This document shows positions 57,040-64,000 of a stretch of DNA of 64,000 nucleotides, one piece after another (the stretch's first letter is position 1; each line of letters starts with the position of its first letter). Both the position numbers and the translations under genes were made by a program. The DNA lies in assembly GCF_045679555.1 (NCBI RefSeq), contig NC_092100.1, positions 31,311,106-31,375,105 of the forward strand, given 5' to 3'. The stretch comes from Salvelinus alpinus (taxonomy: Eukaryota > Chordata > Actinopteri > Salmoniformes > Salmonidae). The notes beneath the pieces were generated by a model. The model did no database searches, was not told where the DNA came from, and was given only the letters and a program-made list of their open reading frames with translations.

Positions 57040-57888
57040 GTGAGCATCCAGCCAGGACGGATGGTACCGGCTCAGCGCGCCTGGCCTCCAGTGCGTCTCT
57101 TCGACCCAGGATATCCTGCGCCGGCTCTGCACACTGTGTCTCCGGTGCGTCTGCACAGCCCTGTGCGTCCTGTGCCAGCGCCCCGCATTTGCAGGGCGAA
57201 GATAACCATCCAGCCAGGACGGGTTGTGCAGGCTCTACGCTCGAGACCTCCAGTGCGCCTCCACGGCCCAGTGTATCCGGTGCCTCTGCCAAGAACCAAG
57301 CCTCCAGTATGTCTCTCCAGCCTGGTGAGTCCTGTGCCTCCTGCCAGAACCAGGCCTCCTGTATGTCTCCCCAGCCTGGTGAGCCCTGTGGCAGCTCCAC
57401 GTACCAGACTGCCCATACGTCTCCTCACTCCAGTGATGATCTATAGCAAGAAGCCTCCAGTAATGATCCATGGCACAAAGCCTCCAGTGATGATCCATGG
57501 CAAGAAGCCTCCAGTGATGATCCATGGCAAGAAGCCTTCAGTGATGATCCATGGCTCGAAGCCTCCAGTGATGATCCATGGCACAAAGCCTCCAGTGATG
57601 ATCCATGGCAAGAAGCTTCCAGTGATGATCCATGGCAAGAAGCCTCCAGTGATGATCCATGGCACGAAGCCAGTCCGGGGCCCGCAGCGAGGGTGCCCAG
57701 TCCGGGGCACGCAACGAGGGAGCCCAGTCCGGGGGCCGCAACGAGGGTGCCCAGTCTGGGGCCCGCAACGAGGGTCCCCAGTCCGGGGTCGGCGACGAGG
57801 GTCCCCGCACCAGAGTTGCCACCAAAGTGGGTTGAGCCAGAGGTGGAGCGGAGTCTGCGTTCCGCACCTGAGCCGCCACCGCGGATAG
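57040..57888 (+). CDS. LTR-element proline-rich repeat ORF, copy 2
   Basis: This open frame without an ATG lies in the +1 frame relative to the preceding VAESG frame, exactly as in copy 1. It reads SIQPGRMVPAQRAWPPVRL, YPAPALHTVSPVRLHSPV, RAKITIQPGRVVQALRSRPP and RTRPPVCLPSLVSPVAAP, closely following copy 1. Nine 9-residue units of the PPVMIHGKK type (about 57433-57668) then replace the PELPE units of copy 1. Five 9-residue PVRGPQRGC-type units follow (about 57670-57804). The frame ends in a different register from copy 1, whose terminal APEPPPR is found here in another frame near 57870. Function unknown. Confidence 0.5.
   Translation: MSIQPGRMVPAQRAWPPVRLFDPGYPAPALHTVSPVRLHSPVRPVPAPRICRAKITIQPGRVVQALRSRPPVRLHGPVYPVPLPRTKPPVCLSSLVSPVPPARTRPPVCLPSLVSPVAAPRTRLPIRLLTPVMIYSKKPPVMIHGTKPPVMIHGKKPPVMIHGKKPSVMIHGSKPPVMIHGTKPPVMIHGKKLPVMIHGKKPPVMIHGTKPVRGPQRGCPVRGTQRGSPVRGPQRGCPVWGPQRGSPVRGRRRGSPHQSCHQSGLSQRWSGVCVPHLSRHRG
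57433..57804 (+). repeat. Two successive 27-bp coding tandem repeats
   Basis: Nine units of aagcctccagtgatgatcca (plus tggcaag) are followed by about five units of ccagtccggggcccgcaacg (plus agggtgc). Both have a 27-bp period although the sequences are unrelated, and both keep the same reading frame. Confidence 0.92.
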
Positions 57889-58320
57889 ATGCCCACTCAG
57901 ACCCTCCCCTATAGGTTCAGGTTTTGCGGCCGGAGTCCGCACCTTTGGAGGGGGATACTGTCACGCCCTGACCTTAGAGAGCCTTTTTATGTCTCTAGTT
58001 GGTTTGGTCAGGGTGTGATTTGGGGTGGGCATTCTATGTTTTGTTTTCTATGTTTCTTTATTTCTATGTTTTGGCCGGGTATGGTTCTCAATCAGGGACA
58101 GCTGTCTATCGTTGTCTCTGATTGGGAATCATACTTAGGTAGCCCTTTTTCCCTCCTTTCAGTGTGGGTAGTTAACTTTGTTTGTGGCACTATAGTCCTG
58201 TAAGCTTCACGGTTGTTTCTTTCGTTTGTTGTTTTGTTGGCGACATTTTAAATAAAAAGGAAAATGTACGCTTACCACGCTGCACTTTGGTCCACTTCTT
58301 TCAACGGCCGTGACACACAG

Positions 58321-58645
58321 ATTCAACCACAAAGACCAGGGAGGAAATGCCTCGCAAAGAAGGGCACCTATTGGTAGATTGAATATCCCTTTGAGCATGG
58401 TGAAGTTATTCATTACACTTTGGATGGTGAATCAATACACCAGTCACTGCAAAGATACAGGCTTCCTTCCTAACTCACTTGCCAGAGAGGAAGGAAACCG
58501 CTCAGGGATTTCACCATGAGGCCAATGTCTCACGTTTAAACATTTATAGAGTTTAATGGCTGTGATAATAGAAAACTGATGATGGATCAACAACATTTTA
58601 GTTACTCCACAATGAATGTGGACATCTTCTTCCATTAAACTCCCC
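58321..58645. other. Possible interior of a degenerate Tc1-like element
   Basis: It includes caaagaccagggaggaaatg, ctttgagcatggtgaagtta and acaaagtgttac-like remnants. I recall this as the interior of a salmonid Tc1-like family, but no terminal repeat or transposase motif confirms it here. It would join the flank at 56187-56281 and the right end at 60590-60860. Confidence 0.4.
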
Positions 58646-60472
58646 TTAATAACGAGTCTCCCTCCCGGATCCGGGATCCTCCTCATCAAAAAAGCTGACT
58701 AGCATAGCCTAGCCTAACGGGACAGGGATATCATATAATATAATTTCATGAAATCACAAGTCCAATACAGCAAATGAAAGATAAACATCTTGTGAATCCA
58801 GTCATCATTTCCGATTTTTAAAATGTTTTACAGCGAAAACACAATATGTATTTCTATTAGCTCACCACAATAGCCAAACACACAACGGCATGTTTTCACC
58901 ATGTTTCCACCGCATAGGTAGCTTTCACAAAATCCAGAAATAGAGATAAAATTTATCACTAACCTTGAACAACTTCATCAGATGACAGTCTTATAACATC
59001 ATGTTATGCAATACATTTATGTTTTGTTCGAAAATGTGCATATTTATAGCTACAAATCCTGGTTTTACATTGCAGCCACCATCACAAATAGCACCAAAGC
59101 AGCCAGAATAATTACAGAGAGCAACGTGAAATACATAAATACTCATCATAAAACATTTATGAAAAATACATGGTGTACAGCAAATGAAAGATAAACATCT
59201 TGTGAATCCAGCCAATATTTCCGATTTTTTAAGTGTTTTACAGCGAAAACACAATATATATTTCTATTAGCTCACCACAATAGCCAAACACACAACGCCA
59301 TTTATTCACCGCCAAAATAGCTTTCACAAAACCAAGAAATAGAGATAAAAATTAATCACTAACCTTTGGACAACTTCATCAGATGACAGTCTTATAACAT
59401 CATGTTATACAATACATTTATGTTTTGTTCGAAAATGTGCATATTTATAGCTACAAATCCTGGTTTTCCATTGTGAATACGTAGCCACAATACGCCAAAA
59501 TGTCCGGAAATATTTTGGACAGTCACCTAATCTAACCAAAGAACTCATCATAAACTTTACTAAAAAATACATGTTGTACAGCAAATGAAAGATACACTGG
59601 TTCTTAATGCAACCGCTGTGTTAGATTTTTTTAAATAACTTTAGTACAACATCCAGCATGCAGTATTGTGAGACAGCGCTCACATATTCTCCGCCTTGTT
59701 GGAGCCAACATTTACCACAAAAATACGAATATCATAAATATTCTCTTACCTTTGTTGATCTTCCATCAGAATGTTGTGCAAGGAGTCCTACTTCCAGAAT
59801 AAATCGTTGTTTGGTTTTAGAATGTCCATTTCTTCTGTCGAATTAGCAACTTTGGCTAGCATTGTGGCGCGAACATGCCCATCAACTCTTGGCGCCTGGA
59901 ACGAAAAATTCCAAAATTCCCAATAAACGTCGAATAAACTGGTCAAGCTCGGTTGAAAATCCTACTTTATGATGTTCTTCTCATATGTATCCAAAAAAAT
60001 CAGAGCCGGAGCAATTCGTCGTGTATACCGAACGCTTTTCAGAAGACAATGTGAGGTTCCCCGGCGCGCAGTTGAAAACTGACAAAAGAGCGGACCTGTC
60101 ACTCCAAAAGCTCTTATTCGGCCTCACATCAAGCTAGACACCCCATTCAACCTTATACTGCCTGTTGACATCTAGTGGAAGGCGTATGAAGTGCATACAG
60201 ATCCATAAATAAAAGCCAGTTGAATAGGCAGGCCCTGACACAGAGCCTCCTTTTCAGAATTTTTACTTCCTATAAGGAAGTTTGCTGCCAAATGAGTTCT
60301 GTTTTACTCACAGATATAATTCAAACAGTTTTAGAAACTTCAGAGTGTTTTCTATCCAATAGTAATAATACCATGCATATTGTATGATCTAGAACAGAGT
60401 ACGAGGCCGTTTAATTTGGGCACGATTTTTTCCAAAGTGAAAACAGCGCCCCCCCTATTAAGAAGAAGTTAA
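58646..60472. mobile_element. TTAA-bounded (piggyBac-like) non-autonomous element 2
   Basis: The left border is ttaataacgagtctccctcc at 58646; the right border is agaagttaa ending at 60472 (a second TTAA is at 60458). It shares with element 1 the stretch caaacagttttagaaacttc plus its surroundings near the right end (about 60296-60385 against 56013-56100), and gtgaatccagccaa-type text on the left. Inside lies a tandem duplication of about 405 bp (58767-59577). No transposase frame is visible. The ends are less exact than in element 1. Confidence 0.72.
58767..59590. repeat. Tandem duplication of about 405 bp
   Basis: The phrase acagcaaatgaaagata begins at 58767, 59177 and 59578 (spacings 410 and 401). 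The first two units match over nearly their whole length, for example ctattagctcaccacaatag, cagatgacagtcttataaca and gttcgaaaatgtgcatattt. The third copy is only the start. Confidence 0.93.
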
Positions 60473-60589
60473 CCTGGACATCTGCCTCATCCTTGTTCTG
60501 ACTGGACATTCTGTAGTGGTTGCTACTGGTCTTAAGCCAACACCTAAGGTTTCTTATTACATTCATGGTCCTTCGATTCTCTACAACCC

Positions 60590-60860
60590 TACTGTTACTT
60601 TTCAATAATGGACAAATGTTGCACAAACCAGGTATGGAAAGCTCTTGGAAACTTACCCAGAAAGACTCACAGCTTTGCTTCTGCAACGTATTGACTCAGG
60701 GGTGTGAATACTTATGTAAATGACATATTTCTGTTTTACATTTCCAATACATTTTCTAACATTTCTAAAAACATTTTAACATTATGGGGTATTGTGTGTA
60801 GATTGTTTAATATTTAATCCATTTTGAATTCAGGTTGTAACACAACAAAATGTTTTTTTC
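60590..60860 (+). mobile_element. Right end of a Tc1-like transposon
   Basis: The text cagaaagactcacagctttg, gactcaggggtgtgaatact, cattatggggtattgtgtgt and aatccattttgaattcagg..ttgtaacacaacaaaatg is the right-hand subterminal part of a Tc1-like element. Its inverted counterpart (cattttgttacgttacagcc..attatggggttctg) is seen at the left ends at 39250-39340. The extreme terminal repeat (..gcactgta) is not found, so it is truncated. Confidence 0.75.
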
Positions 60861-62721
60861 TTATGTAGAAATGTTTAGATAAAACAAAACTGTCTTCTTC
60901 TATAAATAATAAGATTTAGTTACTCAATAATGCATTAAAAAAAGCTATACAAACCAAATAGATTTTTTTTAGAACTGTATGATCCCATTAGTTTGCACGG
61001 GGACAGCAAATTAAGTGCTTAGGTCCCCGTACATGGATTTTAGACAAGTCCAAAATAGAAAGTTATGCATGTCTTTGTCCCCCATGTGTTATTTTCTCCA
61101 GTGACTGATCCAATGATGATTGTGGGTTGCCTGTCAAGTCATTATCTAGTCCCTCGATGCTTTCTTTCCTTTTCTTCACTTAGTTTCATTCGAAAATGAG
61201 TTGTTTTTTTTGCAGGGCGGGCGGCTAGCAGAGCTGCTGTATAGAGCACAGTTGCTTGTCTTTGCTGAAAGCTTTTGTTTCCTGGGGCTCCCTATTCATC
61301 ACAAACCCTTTGGTGGGAAGAGACATAGACATAAAGACAGGCCCTGACCCTGGTGTGAGCCCTTTGACCTTTTTGAACCTTAGGGGACAGCTTTCAGCAA
61401 ACTGTGCCATCACTATTCGTTGACCGCAGGCCCCTCACTGGAGAATGGCCGGAGTCAGACAACATGAATGGCGGGATATGGTGGGAAAATGTGGTAATTT
61501 ATAGAAGTATGGAGTCTATTTCAAAAGAGGCGATGCTGGATCAGCTAACAGGCAGGGTCAGAGGCCATGTTTGGGCTTGATTTCCTGGCCCTGTTACTGT
61601 AACATCTGTGTGTTAAGAGACTTCTGGGACCAAAACATTTTGACCATTGGGGCAATGACTGAGAAAAAATCTAGAGTTAAGATTGCTGGATGTCAATGAC
61701 CAATGTTTGATTTTGTGTCCTGTTTGCTTGAGGACAATTACTGGAAAGCTTTTTTCACTTCATAAAACATGTCCTTATTTTGGTTGCATACAGTTTTACT
61801 AATTACCTTTTCCTATCCCTTGGATGGGGTCTAATTTGCCAACATTTTCCACAAAAATAATTGTATAAGCACATTATACTGTATTGAATACAAATAATGG
61901 TTTGAGTTGTTAAGTTTGAAATAATTTTCTGAACTATACCTTTACAGCAATTGAACAATCTATTACCCCAATTCTTACATAAAAAAAACACATTTGTACC
62001 ATAAGCACATTAAAACAGACAAAGGCTTTTCTCCATGATGTACACCTACTCTGCATAGTTGATTTGGCTACCACAGCGTCATCTACAAGTGTCCGAGTGA
62101 AGAGATACCAGGGAGTCCGCATCCTCAGGGCTAGCAATTAAGTAAATTGGCCTCTGTAGACCTATAGCTGTTCCACTGTCTGTGACGGCCTGCCACACAT
62201 TTGACCCTGGAACAGGAGTCCAGTGTTGACCAGCTGTTCTGTGAGCTTCTCTCTCAGACCCTGGGAAGACCCTCCTAATTAGACTCCCACATCCATAAAC
62301 ATGTCCAGTAGGTCAGTCACTCCAGACTCATTGATTGGACAGATGTGTTCCATACCCATGTTTGACTTAGCCCACACATCAAGAACAATGATGGCTACCA
62401 GGTGACACCAGAACTTTGTATAGATTTTGATTAAACCCACAAGCTCAAAATAAGCTATTGGACCAAAAGACTGGGGTTAGTTGAACCTGTTGTTGTAATA
62501 TTGCTGACAATATTGAGCTCATGAACTTATCATAAGATGTAACCCTTGATTGTAGGAGTAACATTTTATGAAAACAAGATACCGTGTTTCAACATATTTC
62601 TTCTACTGCTTCAAATCTATTTTGGGATTTCTACACTGATCTTAACTTTTTTTGTACATAATGTTTCCATCATAATTTTATATTAACAAAAAAAATGCTT
62701 CTGGACATCAGAACATTGATC
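60861..62721. other. No gene recognised
   Basis: Unassigned DNA; short frames have no motif support. Confidence 0.5.
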
Positions 62722-63295
62722 ACTAGGGCGGTTACGGTCACCGTATTACCGCCACACAGGCGGTCACGAGTCATGACTGCAGTCAAATTCCATGTGACCT
62801 TTTAGTCACGGTAACTAGGCTTTTCCAAGTACTGATGCTGCTGATGGTCATTAGTAGCCTACCAAACTTGCTAACTGCCTGGTACTCAGCACTCTAATGT
62901 CTCTCTAATCACTCTGACGTCCATGCAAATGCAATCGAAAATCAAATCAAACACTTCATGAGAGCCCATGAGCTCATGTTGCGCAACTTTTCTATAGGCA
63001 ATGCAATTGAGTGAGAAAACAAAGTTTTGATGGCCTCTTAAAAAGTAGGAGGATCCCATCAGCTTTCTAGGCTTTCTATATTTATTTCTTAACATTCCAC
63101 ATATCCTAATATTAAGGACATTGCTTCGTATAGCCGACCTGGCTGGCATGAAAATTTACCACAGGAAAAGTGTCCTCCATTCGCTATTTAAGTGCATAGA
63201 TGACATGTAGCCTATTTTACCCCCTGCCCTTTTCTCCCTGTTCTGAGACAGGTGCATGATAATGGTCCATTCTAAATCAAAACTAATTTCACACA
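62722..63295 (+). repeat. Salmonid dispersed repeat with palindromic start (hAT-like?)
   Basis: It begins cactagggcggttacggtca, then ccgtattaccgccacacagg and cggtcacgagtcatgactgc, a set of overlapping palindromes around ggtnacc and cggtaa. I recall it as the start of a common salmonid DNA transposon repeat. The other end is not visible, because a Tc1-like element starts at 63296. No coding content was recognised. Confidence 0.5.
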
Positions 63296-64000
63296 TACAG
63301 TGCCTTCGGAAAATATTCAGACCACTTGACTTTTTTCAAATTGTGTTATGTTACAGCCTTATTCAAAAATGGATTACATTTTTTAAAGCAATTTACACAC
63401 ATTACCCCATAATTACAAAGAAAATAGGTTTTTAGAAATGTTTGCTAATTTATAAAAAAAATATATATATAAAAAAAACCCGACTAGCACAGTGGTCTAA
63501 GGCACTGCACCTCTGTGCTAGAGGCGACACTGCAGACCCTGTTTCGATCCTGGGCAGTATCACAACCGGCCGTGATTGGGAGTCCCCATAGGGCGGCGCA
63601 CAATTGGCCCAGCGTCGTCTGGGTTAGGGTTTGGCTGGGGTAGGCCGTCATTGTAAATAAGAATTTGTTCTTAACTAATCCTGCCTAGTTAAATAAAGGT
63701 TAAATAATATACATTAAAATTAAAATTACGTAAGTATTCAGACCCTTTGCTATGAGACTCGAAATTGAGCTCCATCGATCATCCTTGAGATGTTTCTACA
63801 ACTTGATTGTCGTCCACCTGTGGTATATTCAATTGATTGGCCATGATTTGGAAAGGCACACAGCTGTCTATATAAGGTCCCACAGTTGACCGTGCATGTC
63901 AGAGCAAAAACCAATCCTTGAGGTCAAAGAAATTGTCCGTTGAGCTCCGAGACAGGATTGTGTCGAGGTACAGATCTGGGGAAGTGTACCTAAACATTTC
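63296..64000 (+). mobile_element. Tc1-like transposon, left part, split by SINE and window edge
   Basis: It starts tacagtgccttcggaaaat, the same family as 28272 and 39206. It runs to about 63478, resumes at 63721 (attacgtaagtattcagacc), and continues through caacttgattgtcgtccacc and cagagcaaaaaccaatcctt to the transposase start region at the window end. The coding region lies mostly outside the window. Confidence 0.92.
63479..63720 (+). mobile_element. tRNA-derived SINE with RSg-like tail, nested in Tc1
   Basis: The head cccgactagcacagtggtct and aaggcactgcacctctgtgc contains the A box, and tttcgatcctgggc is the B box. The body has cggccgtgattgggagtccc and ggcgcacaattggcccagcg. The tail (gtcattgtaaataagaattt, gcctagttaaataaaggtta) is of RSg-1 type. 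A clear full-length SINE (Slm-type from recall), inserted in the A/T-rich left arm of a Tc1 element. Confidence 0.92.

Larger units (their letters stand above)
56282..58315 (+). mobile_element. Non-autonomous LTR retroelement, copy 2 (complete, young)
   Basis: LTRs at 56282-56639 (358 bp) and 57959-58315 (357 bp) start tgtcacgccctgacctta and end caacggccgtgaca. They differ by five substitutions and one indel. A perfect 5-bp target duplication cacag flanks the element (56277-56281 and 58316-58320). A purine tract (ggaggggga) precedes the 3' LTR. The internal 1.3 kb holds the same charged frame and proline-rich repeat frame as copy 1, but no protease, reverse transcriptase or integrase. The bases after the 5' LTR (gaactacccaccacc) are not an obvious tRNA primer site. 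A possible polyadenylation signal (aataaa) lies near the LTR end. It must use enzymes from another element. Confidence 0.92.

Overview
The window looks like gene-poor nuclear DNA from a salmonid fish (Salmo, Oncorhynchus or Salvelinus type). The evidence is the repeat content: several Tc1-like transposon families, tRNA-derived SINEs ending in the tail typical of salmonid HpaI/Slm-type elements, an RSg-1-like LINE, a nearly complete L2-type LINE, and long GA/CT microsatellites. I found no convincing host protein gene, tRNA gene or rRNA gene. Every open frame with recognisable content belongs to a mobile element. The remaining open frames are short, low-complexity or chance. Names of repeat families rest on recall of salmonid repeats and could not be searched. 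Terminal repeats, target-site duplications, motifs and copy-to-copy comparisons were read from the sequence.

Layout. 1-12 kb: single-copy-looking DNA with two decayed Tc1-like elements (5098-6568 minus, 7935-9040 plus) and a LINE 3' fragment. 12.2-15.7 kb: an L2-type LINE with an uninterrupted 979-codon endonuclease/reverse transcriptase frame, the only intact long coding region. 15.7-28 kb: mostly unassigned DNA with a 220-bp GA array, a SINE, a Tc1-derived MITE and a small dispersed repeat. 28.3-30.5 kb: a Tc1 half-element broken by an unusual LTR element that carries a proline-rich repeat protein frame. 32.4-34.1 kb: paired terminal-inverted-repeat elements beside a Harbinger-like remnant with a Myb/SANT-like reading frame. 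34.8-37.2 kb: an internally deleted Ty3/Gypsy-type element on the minus strand. 38.5-43.1 kb: a Tc1 MITE, a truncated Tc1, and a 2.8-kb hAT-like element with a perfect 8-bp target duplication, holding a nested LINE and a nested SINE. 45-50.5 kb: SINEs, a dispersed repeat and two MITEs. 50.9-60.9 kb: a deeply nested block in which one LINE contains a second LINE, a SINE and a TTAA-type element, followed by a second, young copy of the LTR element (5-bp target duplication, LTRs about 98% identical) and a second TTAA-type element. 62.7-64 kb: a dispersed repeat and a Tc1 element split by a SINE, which runs off the window.

How the parts relate. The autonomous-type elements (L2, RSg-like LINE, Tc1) sit beside non-autonomous relatives that share their ends. 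One SINE carries an L2-like 3' tail, others carry the RSg-like tail, and deleted Tc1 derivatives keep the termini. The best candidate for something undescribed is the LTR family present twice (28.7-30.5 kb and 56.3-58.3 kb). It has TG...CA LTRs, an 18-bp hairpin in the LTR kept by G-T wobbles, and a start codon inside the LTR. A conserved charged N-terminal frame is followed, in the +1 frame in both copies, by a proline-rich frame with 27-bp (9-residue) tandem repeats whose sequence differs completely between copies.
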